Shown here: positions 44,182 through 53,712 of the stretch, piece after piece | Numbering within the stretch: position 1 is the stretch's first letter | Layout of the letters: each line of letters opens with the position of its first letter | Assembly (NCBI RefSeq): GCF_001975705.1 | Contig: NZ_CP015093.1 | Coordinates: forward strand, 2,294,001 to 2,358,000 | DNA length: 64,000 nucleotides | Reading direction: 5' to 3' | DNA from: Salipiger abyssi | GTDB lineage: Bacteria > Pseudomonadota > Alphaproteobacteria > Rhodobacterales > Rhodobacteraceae | Notes under the pieces: generated by a model | What the model saw: only the letters and a program-made list of their open reading frames with translations | Databases searched by the model: none | What the model was told of the DNA's origin: nothing | Translations under genes and position numbers: made by a program

Positions 44182-44989
44182 GCCGCAACCTGATCCTCGG
44201 CACGCTGCTCACCGCGCTCTTCGCGGGCGCGGCGCTGCTCTCCTTCCTCTGGACCCCTTACGACACCGGCGCGCTGGTGATCGCCGAGCGGCTGCAACCG
44301 CCCTCGGCGGCGCATTGGCTGGGCACCGATCATTTCGGTCGCGATATCCTGTCGATGATCATGGTCGGCGCGCGCACCTCCATCGCCGTGGCGCTGGTGG
44401 CGGTGGGCATCGGCATGGGGGCAGGGGTGCCGCTGGGCCTGGCGGCGGCGGCGCGCAGGGGCGGCTGGCTCGACGAGGTCATCATGCGCGGCAACGACCT
44501 GATCTTCGCTTTCCCGAGCCTTGTCATCGCGATCCTGATCACCGCGATCTTCGGCCCCGGCGCCACCAACGCGATCATCGCCATCGGCATTTTCAACATC
44601 CCCGTCTTCGCCCGTCTGGCGCGCGGTGCGGCGCTGCCGCTCTGGAAGCGCGAATTCGTCATGGCGGCGCGGGTGGCGGGCAAATCCGCGCCGCGCATCA
44701 GCGCCGAGCATATCCTGCCGAATATCGCCAACCTGCTGATCGTGCAGGGCACCATCCAGTTCTCGCTGGGCATCCTCGCCGAGGCGGGGCTCTCCTATGT
44801 GGGTCTCGGCGCGCAGCCGCCGCTGCCCTCCTGGGGGCGGATGCTGGCCGATGCGCAGACCATGGTGGCGCTGGCGCCGCATGTGGCGATCCTGCCGGGG
44901 CTCGCCATCGTGCTCATGGTGCTGGGGCTGAACCTTCTGGGCGACGGGCTGCGCGACCGGCTTGATCCCCGCCTGCGGGTGGTGCGCGC

Positions 44990-44993
<4 letters not shown>
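44178..44993 (+). CDS. ABC transporter permease, DppC/OppC type
   Basis: A 271-residue partner permease. It has the family's HWLGTDHFGRDILSMIMVGA motif after the first helix, five to six helices, the EAA loop EFVMAARVAGKSAPRISAEH, and the end AILPGLAIVLMVLGLNLLGD then GLRDRLDPR. It overlaps its neighbours on both sides by four bases, so the transporter subunits are translationally coupled. Confidence 0.93.
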
Positions 44994-46649
<1,656 letters not shown>

Positions 46650-46675
<26 letters not shown>

Positions 46676-48095
46676 CGCCCGGATGCTGATCGGCGGGGTA
46701 TGGCGCGACAGCGCCGAGACGCTGCCGCTGAGCGACCCGTCGACGGGAGAGGAGATCGGACGCATCGCGCGCGCCACGGCGGCGGATGTCGATGACGCTG
46801 TGGCCGCGGCGCGGGCGGCGCTGGAGGGCGATTGGGGACGGATGAGCGCGCTGGAGCGCGGGCGCCTCCTGACGCGGCTTTCCGGTCTGGTGCTGGAGCA
46901 TGCCGAGGCGCTGGCGGAACTCGAAGCGATGGATGTGGGCAAGCCGCTGAGCCAGGCCCGCGCCGATGCGCTGGCGCTGGCGCGCTATTGCGAGTTCTAT
47001 GGCGGGGCGGCGGACAAGGTGCATGGCACGACGATCCCCTATCTCGACGGCTACACCGTTTACACGCTGCGCGAGCCGCATGGGGTGACCGGCCATATCG
47101 TGCCCTGGAACTATCCGATGCAGATCATCGGGCGCTCGGTCGGCGCGGCGCTGACCATGGGCAATGCCTGCGTGCTGAAACCCGCCGAAGACGCCTGCCT
47201 CACGGCGCTGGCCTTTGCCGAGCTGGCGCAGGAGGCGGGCCTGCCCGCCGGTGCGCTGAACGTGGTGCCGGGGCTCGGTGCCGAGGCCGGCGCGGCGCTG
47301 GCGGGGCACAGGGGCATCGACCATGTGAGCTTTACCGGCTCGGTCGGCACCGGCGCGGCGGTGCAGCAGGCGGCGGGCGCCAATGTGGTGCCGGTAACGC
47401 TGGAGCTGGGGGGCAAGTCGCCGCAACTGGTGTTCGCCGATGCCGATCTCGACGAGGCGCTGCCGTTTCTGGTCAATGCCGGCTTGCAGAATGCCGGGCA
47501 GACCTGCTCTGCCTCCTCGCGCATTCTGGTTCAGCGCGCGTTGCTGGACGAGGTCTGCGCGCGCATGGCCGAGGCCTATGCGGCCAAGCGGGTCGGCCCG
47601 GCGATGGCGGATCCCGATGTCGGCCCGCTGATCAGCGCGGCGCAGAAGGCGCGGGTCGAGGAGTTTCTGGCGACCGGCGCCGACCTGCCGCTGCTGGCGC
47701 GGGCAGCGCTGGCGGAGGATCTGCCGGAGGGCGGGCATTACGTGCAGCCCTGCCTCTTCGGTCCGGTGCCGCCGGAGCATGTGCTGGCGCAGGACGAGGT
47801 GTTCGGCCCGGTGCAGGTGATCGTGCCCTTCGAGACCGAGGAGGAGGCCCTGCGCATCGCCAACGGCACCGATTACGGGCTGGTGGCCAGCGTCTGGACC
47901 CGTGACGGCGCGCGGCAGATGCGGCTGGCGAAGAAACTGCGCGCGGGGCAGGTATTTCTCAACAATTACGGCGCCGGAGGCGGGGTGGAGCTGCCCTTTG
48001 GCGGCGTCGGGAAATCCGGCCACGGGCGCGAGAAGGGGTTCGAGGCGCTCTACGGGTTTTCGGTGCTGAAGACGGTGGCGGCGCGGCACGGTTAG
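46650..48095 (+). CDS. Aldehyde dehydrogenase family protein
   Basis: A 481-residue single-domain ALDH. NAD-binding and catalytic motifs: HIVPWNYPM, VLKPAEDA, FTGSVGTG, the general base Glu in [12 protein letters not shown], and the nucleophile Cys in NAGQTCSASSR. The closest type is betaine/aminobutyraldehyde-like, but the substrate cannot be assigned. AGGAGGAG lies before the ATG at 46650. It overlaps the ATPase gene, so import and aldehyde oxidation are one transcription unit. Confidence 0.9.
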
Positions 48096-48120
48096 GCAGG
48101 GATCGAGGGAGGAGAACGAC

Positions 48121-48860
48121 ATGAGATTGCAGGGAAAATGCGCCATCGTGACCGGCGGCGGATCGGGTTTCGGCGAGGGCATCGCCATGCGCTTTGCCGC
48201 CGAGGGCGCGCGGGTCATGGTGGCCGATATCAATGCAGAAGCCGCCGCGCGCGTGGCGGAGGCTTGCGGCGGCATCGCGCAGCCGGTGGATGTTTCGGAC
48301 GGCGACAGCGTGACGGCCATGGCCGGCCACGCGCTGGAGGCGCTGGGGCAGGTGGATATTCTGGTCAACAATGCCGGGGTGACGCATCTGCCGGCACCGA
48401 TGGAGGAGATCGGCGAGGCGGATTTCGACCGGGTCATCGCGGTGAACTGCAAATCGGTCTATCTGACGGCGCGTGCGCTGGTTGGGCACATGAAGGCGCG
48501 GGGGCCGGCGCGATCCTCAATGTGGCCTCCACCGCCGGTGTCTCGCCGCGCCCGCGGCTCAGCTGGTACAACGCCTCGAAGGGCTGGATGAACACCGCGA
48601 CCAGGGCCATGGCGGTGGAGCTGGCGCCTGCCGGCGTGCGGGTGAATGCGATCAACCCGGTGGCGGGTGAGACGCCGCTGCTGGCGAGCTTCTTGGGCGA
48701 GGACACGCCGGAGATGCGGGCGAAATTCCTCTCGACCATTCCGCTGGGCCGGTTCTCGACGCCGCAGGACATGGCCAATGCGGCGCTCTATCTCTGTTCC
48801 GACGAGGCGTCGATGGTGACGGGCGTCTGCATGGAGGTGGATGGCGGGCGCTGTATCTGA
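48121..48860 (+). pseudogene. SDR family oxidoreductase, broken by a one-base frameshift
   Basis: The first part (to about 48500) reads as the start of a classical short-chain dehydrogenase: VTGGGSGFGEG (cofactor loop) and ILVNNAGVTH. At the five-G run 48500-48504 the frame is lost. The right continuation, AGAILNVASTAGVSPR then the catalytic Y-N-A-S-K in SWYNASKGW and the usual SDR end, is in another frame. One added G would restore a 246-residue protein of normal length. Either the gene is broken in this strain, or the base is missing in the assembly. It lies 25 bases after the ALDH gene in the importer operon. Confidence 0.75.
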
Positions 48861-48977
48861 AGGCACCGCCTGTGGCACGGTCGCAAAGGGGCGTATTTGC
48901 AAAGAGAAGACGCGCAGAGGCTTGCGCGGGGGCGGCGCGCGTCGGACAAAAGGGGGAGAGCCGACAGGAGGAATGTC

Positions 48978-49981
48978 ATGCGCCCCGGACCCCGCAACCT
49001 GATCACCGATGTGCCCGGCCTGAAGGTCGGCAATGCCGAGGATGTGGCGCTGAAATCCGGGGTGAGCGTGGTGACGGCGGAGGCGCCGTTCACGGCGTCT
49101 GTGGCGGTGATGGGCGGTGCGCCCGGCACACGCGAGACCGACCTTCTGGCGCCGGACAAGACCGCGCCGGGGGTGGATGCGCTGGTGCTCTCGGGCGGAA
49201 GCGCCTTTGGCCTCGCCGCGGCGCAGGGCGTGATGGATGCGCTGCACGAGGCCGGGCGCGGGTTCGAGGTGCTCTCGGCACGGGTGCCGATCGTGCCTGC
49301 GGCGATCATCTTCGACCTGCTCAACGGCGGTGAAAAGGACTGGGGGGTGAACCCCTATCCGGCGCTGGGCCGCACGGCGCTGGCGGCTGCGGGCGGGGCT
49401 TTGCGCTGGGCGCGTCGGGGGCGGGCTGCGGCGCGCAGACGGCGATGCACAAGGGCGGGCTCGGCTCGGCTAGCCTGATGCTGGAGGATGGCATCACCGT
49501 GGGCGCACTGGTGGCGGTGAACCCGATGGGGAGTGTCACCACGCCCTCGGGGCGGCATTTCTGGGCGGCGCCCTTCGAGATCGGCGATGAGTTCGGCGGG
49601 ATGGGGGCGGATCCGGCGGGGTTTGCCGCGCTGCCGGAGAGCCGCAAGCTTTCGGCCATGGCAGGGATCGGCAACACCACGATTGCGGTGGTGGCGACCG
49701 ACGCGGCGCTGGACAAAGCGCAATGCCACCGCATGGCGGTGGCGGCGCATGACGGCATCGGGCGGGCCATCGTGCCGGCGCATTCGCCGATGGACGGCGA
49801 TCTGGTCTTTGCCGCCGCGACGGGGACGCAGGATCTGGTGGCGCCGTCGGTACAGCTCTCGGCCATCGGCCATGCGGCGAGCGTCTGCCTGGCGCGGGCG
49901 ATCGCGCGGGCGGTGTGGGAGGCGAGGCCCGCGCCGGGCGATACGCTGCCGACGCTGCGCGAGGAGCTGGGGCGTCTGTGA
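48978..49981 (+). pseudogene. P1 family peptidase (DmpA/S58 type), broken by a one-base frameshift
   Basis: It begins RPGPRNLITDVPGLKVGNAE, the family's start, with AGGAGG before the ATG at 48978. The frame fits the S58 family to about 49394 (VDALVLSGGSAFGLAAAQGV). It is lost at the four-G run 49395-49398. The rest, FALGASGAGCGAQT then MHKGGLGSASLMLEDG and GIGNTTIAVVATD, is in the next frame. One extra base gives 334 residues, the normal size. S58 enzymes self-cleave before a Ser/Thr nucleophile; the Asn-Thr of GNTTIAV is the likely site. They act as aminopeptidases or amidases, which suits a peptide importer. Confidence 0.75.
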
Positions 49982-50026
49982 TGTCTTGTGGTTTGGAAAC
50001 CCAGCTTCCTAAGAGGGCGTTGCGTC

Positions 50027-50818
50027 CTAGCGCAGGATCGGCGGGCTGTCCGGGTCGGAGCCGGGGGCGATGCGTTCCACCCGCTCGGGTTCGGCGATCT
50101 CGGGCAGATCGAAGCGCAGCCCGACCCGGGTGAGCGAGGCGGCCAGCGGATCGCTGTCGCGGATGAAGAGCACGTCGAGCGCACCGGCCTCGATGCCGGA
50201 AAAGACCAGCGCCTCGTTCACCGCGCGAGCCAGCGCGCCCTCGGCGCCGGGCACGGTGCCGGCAAAGGCCAGCAGGTGGCTGCGCACCCCGTCGGAATAG
50301 GCGACGCCGGCCAGCCAGGCGCAGCGGGCAAAGCCGGCGGCGGTGGCAAGCTTGGTGTCGAGCGCGGTGACCAGAACCTCCGGCAGGCCGGCGGGCGGCA
50401 GGACCTCTTCGATCTGCGCCTCGGCCTCCTGCGGGCCATGACCCAGCGTCTCGGCCAGCCAGTCCACCGCCTGCTCGGGGAGCAGGATCGCCGAGGGCGC
50501 GACCTCGAGATTGACCGCCAGACCGATGCCCTGACCGGCCAGCATGTTGACCGCCGCACGACCGGACAGCGCCGCATAGGGCGCGGGCCCGCCGACGAAT
50601 TGCGACAGCCGGTCCTCGCGGTCGAAGACCAGCACGAAGCTGGCATCGGCCAGCTCGAAGATCTCGGGCTCCACCTGATCGCCCTCGGCCTCCTTGGTCA
50701 GCAGCACAAAGAGCTCGGAATCGGCGAGCCTCTCGTAAAAGCGCAGCCGGGCGGCATCGTCCTCGGGGGCGGCCTCCATGGCGGCATGGGCGATATCGAA
50801 TGGGGTGTTTTCGGTCAT
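50027..50818 (-). CDS. SseB family protein
   Basis: A 263-residue protein. The N-terminal half has the SseB pattern: ARLRFYERLADSELFVLLT, FVLVFDREDRLSQFVGG and NLEVAPSAILLPEQAVDWL. The second half (LPPAGLPEVLVTALDTKLA onward) fits the C-terminal SseB domain. In enterobacteria SseB was named for enhanced serine sensitivity; its biochemical role is unknown. Its start overlaps the stop of the uracil-DNA glycosylase gene by four bases. Confidence 0.85.
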   Translation of the reverse strand: MTENTPFDIAHAAMEAAPEDDAARLRFYERLADSELFVLLTKEAEGDQVEPEIFELADASFVLVFDREDRLSQFVGGPAPYAALSGRAAVNMLAGQGIGLAVNLEVAPSAILLPEQAVDWLAETLGHGPQEAEAQIEEVLPPAGLPEVLVTALDTKLATAAGFARCAWLAGVAYSDGVRSHLLAFAGTVPGAEGALARAVNEALVFSGIEAGALDVLFIRDSDPLAASLTRVGLRFDLPEIAEPERVERIAPGSDPDSPPILR

Positions 50819-51411
50819 TCCAGGGCCTCGCGGACGCGGGTGCGCAGGACGGGCAGCAGCTCGTCCCCGAACCACGGGTTGCGTTTCAGCCATGCCGTAT
50901 TGCGCCAGGACGGATGGGGCAAGGGAATTGCACCCGGAAGGCTGTCGCGCCAGTTCCGCACCGTCTCGGTGACACCGGTCCTGACGCCCATGTGATAGCG
51001 CTGCGCATAGCCGCCGACATAGATCCGCAGCCGCACCTCGCCAAGCGCCGCAAAGAGCGCATCGTGCCAGGTGTCGCGGCAGATCGGCGGCGGCGGCAGG
51101 TCGGCGCCCTTGGCATCGTAGCCGGGAAAGCAGAAGGCCATGGGCACGATGGCAACGCGGCTCTTGTCCCAGAACGTGGCCTCGTCGATCCCCAGCCATT
51201 CGCGCAGGCGCTTGCCCGACGGGTCGTCGAAAGGCCGGCCGCTCTCATGCACGCGCAGCCCGGGCGCCTGCCCGGCGATCAGCAGCCGCGCGCCGGGAGC
51301 GAACCAGACCACCGGGCGCGGCGCGTGGCGGGTTTTGGTCGCGGCGAAGCGGTCGGCGCAGAGCGTGCAGGCGGCGAGCTTTTGCGAGAGATCGGCAATC
51401 GGGGCGGTCAT
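50815..51411 (-). CDS. Uracil-DNA glycosylase family protein (family 4/5-like, Fe-S)
   Basis: A 198-residue glycosylase. Four cysteines are placed as a 4Fe-4S set: Cys15, Cys18, Cys94 and Cys111 (C-x2-C then C-x16-C). The active-site loop is AGQAPGLRVHESGRPF (a GEAPG variant with Gln), and the second motif is PLPHPSWRN. It removes uracil or similar bases from DNA. The ATG at 51411 was preferred to the TTG two codons upstream. The SseB gene is coupled behind it. Confidence 0.85.
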   Translation of the reverse strand: MTAPIADLSQKLAACTLCADRFAATKTRHAPRPVVWFAPGARLLIAGQAPGLRVHESGRPFDDPSGKRLREWLGIDEATFWDKSRVAIVPMAFCFPGYDAKGADLPPPPICRDTWHDALFAALGEVRLRIYVGGYAQRYHMGVRTGVTETVRNWRDSLPGAIPLPHPSWRNTAWLKRNPWFGDELLPVLRTRVREALE

Positions 51412-51457
51412 AGCCAAGAGCTAAGCGTGACGGAGGCGGGATGCCAGAGGCGGGATC

Positions 51458-51477
51458 ATTTCGAAAATCATCGAAAT
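51458..51477. promoter_or_regulatory. ArsR-type operator, site 1 (perfect arms)
   Basis: ATTTCGA-N6-TCGAAAT, arms exact. It is 40 bp from a second copy, in the divergent gap before arsR. Confidence 0.75.
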
Positions 51478-51497
51478 AAAACTTGCCAGAGGCATTC

Positions 51498-51517
51498 ATT
51501 TCGATAATGCTAGAAAT
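51498..51517. promoter_or_regulatory. ArsR-type operator, site 2 (abuts the start codon)
   Basis: ATTTCGA-N6-TAGAAAT, one mismatch in the arms. It ends at the base before the arsR ATG (51518). GATAAT at 51503-51508, a likely -10, lies inside it, with TTGCCA at 51483-51488 as a weak -35 at 14 bp. Confidence 0.7.
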
Positions 51518-51868
51518 ATGAAACATGAGTCTCCCCCTGCCCCGCTCCCCGACATGGCGCTTGAACTCGCCGCGTCGAAATTCGCCGCCCTCGGTTCCGA
51601 GCAGCGGCTCAGCGTGCTCAAGGCGCTGGTGCGCTCCGGCCCCGAGGGGCTGAGCATCGGCGCGCTTGGCACGCGCACCGGCGTCACCGGCTCCACGCTC
51701 ACCCACCATCTGCGCATTCTCACCCAGGCCGGTCTGGTGCAGCAGAGCCGGCAGGGCCGCAGCACCATCTGCGCTGCCGCGGCCTATGACGAGGTGCGGG
51801 CGCTGTCGGAATTCCTTCTCACCCAATGCTGCGCCGATTGCGCCGCGCCGGAGCACGATCATGGCTGA
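51518..51868 (+). CDS. ArsR family metalloregulator
   Basis: A 116-residue winged-helix repressor. FAALGSEQRLSVLKALVRSG is the family's first helices, TGVTGSTLTHHLRILTQAGL the recognition helix, and VQQSRQGRSTICAAA the wing. The end is rich in metal or metalloid ligands (TQCCADCAAPEHDHG), unlike classical ELCVCDL ArsR. Two matching operators sit just upstream, one abutting the ATG. It overlaps the permease gene by eight bases. It should sense a soft metal, arsenical or thiol-reactive compound. ATG at 51554 is the alternative start. Confidence 0.87.
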   Translation: MKHESPPAPLPDMALELAASKFAALGSEQRLSVLKALVRSGPEGLSIGALGTRTGVTGSTLTHHLRILTQAGLVQQSRQGRSTICAAAAYDEVRALSEFLLTQCCADCAAPEHDHG

Positions 51869-52883
51869 CACCACAACCCTCACCCGGCGCCTGCCGAAGA
51901 TCGACAAGGCCTGGGCGGCGAGCGCCCTCATCCTGCTGGCGGTCGCACTGGCCGAGCGCGCACAGTTCTGGCCAACGGTGGCTTTCACGGCAGAGGCGCT
52001 CTGGGGCACGGCGCCCTTCATCCTCTTCGCGGTGCTGGCGGTAGCCTATGTCAAGGCGGCGGGGGCCGAAACGCTGCTGTCGCGCGCCTTCGAGGGGCGC
52101 GAGACGCGGATGATCGTCTTTGCCGCGCTCCTGGGCGGGCTCTCGCCCTTCTGTTCCTGTCAGGTGATCCCGTTCATCGCCGCGCTACTCGCGGTGGGGG
52201 CGCCGCTGAGCGCGGTCATGGCCTTCTGGCTCGCCTCGCCGCTGATGGATCCGGCGATGTTCCTGATCACCTCGGGCACGCTGGGCTGGGATTTTGCTGT
52301 GGGCAAGACCGTGGCGGCCGTGGGAATCGGTCTGCTCGGCGGCGTCGGCACCATGGCGCTCAAGAACAGCCCGGTCTTTGCCGATCCGCTGCGCGAGAAA
52401 CCCCAGATCGGCGGTTGCTGCGGCGTGAAGAAACCCTTTCAGGGCAAGCCGGTCTGGCGCTTCTGGCAGGAGCGCGCGCGGCGCGAGACCTTCCGCGACG
52501 AGGCGCTCACCAATCTGGTCTTTTTGCTGAAATGGCTGCTGCTGGCCTATCTGCTCGAAGCGGTGATGCTGCGCCATCTGCCCGCCGACGCGATTGCCGG
52601 TCTGCTGGGTGGCGAAGGGCTTTGGCCGATCCTGCTGGGGGCTTTCGTTGGCGCGCCGGCCTATCTCAACGGCTATGCGGCAGTGCCGCTGGTGGACGCG
52701 CTGCTGCAACAGGGCATGGCACCGGGCGCCGCGATGAGCTTTGTCGTCGCCGGCGGGGTGAGCTGCATTCCCGCCGCCGTCGCGGTCTGGGCGCTGGTCA
52801 GGCCCCGGGTCTTTGCCGCCTATATCGGCTATGCGGTCACTGGCGCGGTGATCGCCGGGCTCGCCTGGGGCGCGCTGGCCTGA
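51861..52883 (+). CDS. Permease of the ArsP_1/YraQ family
   Basis: A 340-residue permease with eight to ten helices. LGGLSPFCSCQVIPFIAALL is the family signature (usually CSCGVIP; here CSCQ). A central loop has GGCCGVKKPF, a Cys pair often found in this family, and a second half-repeat follows (FVGAPAYLNGYAAVPLVDAL, GVSCIPAAVAVWA). ArsP exports trivalent organoarsenicals; others have unknown cargo. Coupling to an ArsR with a Cys-rich end supports a metalloid or thiol substrate. Confidence 0.87.
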   Translation: MADTTTLTRRLPKIDKAWAASALILLAVALAERAQFWPTVAFTAEALWGTAPFILFAVLAVAYVKAAGAETLLSRAFEGRETRMIVFAALLGGLSPFCSCQVIPFIAALLAVGAPLSAVMAFWLASPLMDPAMFLITSGTLGWDFAVGKTVAAVGIGLLGGVGTMALKNSPVFADPLREKPQIGGCCGVKKPFQGKPVWRFWQERARRETFRDEALTNLVFLLKWLLLAYLLEAVMLRHLPADAIAGLLGGEGLWPILLGAFVGAPAYLNGYAAVPLVDALLQQGMAPGAAMSFVVAGGVSCIPAAVAVWALVRPRVFAAYIGYAVTGAVIAGLAWGALA

Positions 52884-52918
52884 TCCCGTCGCGCCCCGCA
52901 TAGCTGCCTGGCACAGAG

Positions 52919-52948
52919 CAATCGTCCGCCCGATGTGACGGACGATTG
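52919..52948 (+). terminator. Terminator of the arsR-permease operon
   Basis: CAATCGTCCG and CGGACGATTG form a perfect 10-bp stem around a 10-base loop, followed by a T-rich stretch (TTCTTTGTTT). It is 36 bases after the permease stop. Confidence 0.8.
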
Positions 52949-52975
52949 TTCTTTGTTTCCAATTTGGGCCATAAT
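52946..52975 (+). promoter_or_regulatory. Possible promoter of kpsT-kpsE
   Basis: TTGTTC (52946-52951) and CATAAT (52970-52975) are 18 bp apart, 45 bases before the kpsT start. The -35 overlaps the last bases of the preceding terminator. By eye only. Confidence 0.35.
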
Positions 52976-53019
52976 GTCACCAAATTCCTCACCTAAGACA
53001 TGTTTAAGGCGCTTCTGCT

Positions 53020-53712
53020 ATGAGCGGAGCGAACCAGAGCCGGGGCAGGGTGATGTTAGAGTTCGACATGGTCAGCAAGTCCTTCTGGACGGGCACACAG
53101 CGCAAGGTGATCCTTGACCGTGTCTCGTTTCAGGTGGAGCTTGGTCAGTCGCTGGGCATTCTCGCGCCGAACGGCACCGGCAAGACGACGCTGATCCGCA
53201 TGATGGCCGGGCTGGAAAAGCCCGACGAGGGCGAGATCCGGCGCGGCTGCCGGGTGTCCTTTCCGCTGGGCTTCATGGGCGGCGTCGTGTCGAAGATCTC
53301 GGCGCGCGAAAACGCCCGCTTCATCGCCCGCATGTACGGCATCGACCCGGACTATGTGGAAAGCTTCTGCCGCTGGCTCTGCGGGCTTGGCGAATATTTC
53401 GACCAGCCCATCGGCACCTATTCCAGCGGCATGCGGTCGCGGTTCACCTTTTCCCTGATGCTGGCACTGGATTTCGACATCTATCTGATCGACGAGGGGA
53501 TGCCGAATTCTACCGATGCCGAATTCAACAAGAAGGCCGGTGATATTCTCGCCGAACGGCTGCGCACCACGACGATCATTATCGTCTCGCACCAGCCGCC
53601 GATCCTCGAGAAATTCGCGCGCAAGGCGGCTGTCCTGATGGATGGCAAGTTGCATATGTTCGAAACCTTGGAAGAAGCGAAACAGCTCTATGACTACGAA
53701 ACCCAAGGCTAA
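53020..53712 (+). CDS. Capsular polysaccharide ABC exporter, ATPase (KpsT/CtrD type)
   Basis: A 230-residue ATPase of the polysaccharide-export ABC-2 group. Walker A is GILAPNGTGKTTL, the signature is the KpsT-like YSSGMRSRFTFSL in place of LSGGQ, and Walker B is DIYLIDEGM with the catalytic Glu, followed by the switch His in VSHQP. It powers export of a polymer across the inner membrane. ATG at 53053 (giving MLEFDMVSKSF) is an equally possible start. It overlaps the KpsE gene by 23 bases. No permease (KpsM) gene lies next to the pair. Confidence 0.88.
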   Translation: MSGANQSRGRVMLEFDMVSKSFWTGTQRKVILDRVSFQVELGQSLGILAPNGTGKTTLIRMMAGLEKPDEGEIRRGCRVSFPLGFMGGVVSKISARENARFIARMYGIDPDYVESFCRWLCGLGEYFDQPIGTYSSGMRSRFTFSLMLALDFDIYLIDEGMPNSTDAEFNKKAGDILAERLRTTTIIIVSHQPPILEKFARKAAVLMDGKLHMFETLEEAKQLYDYETQG

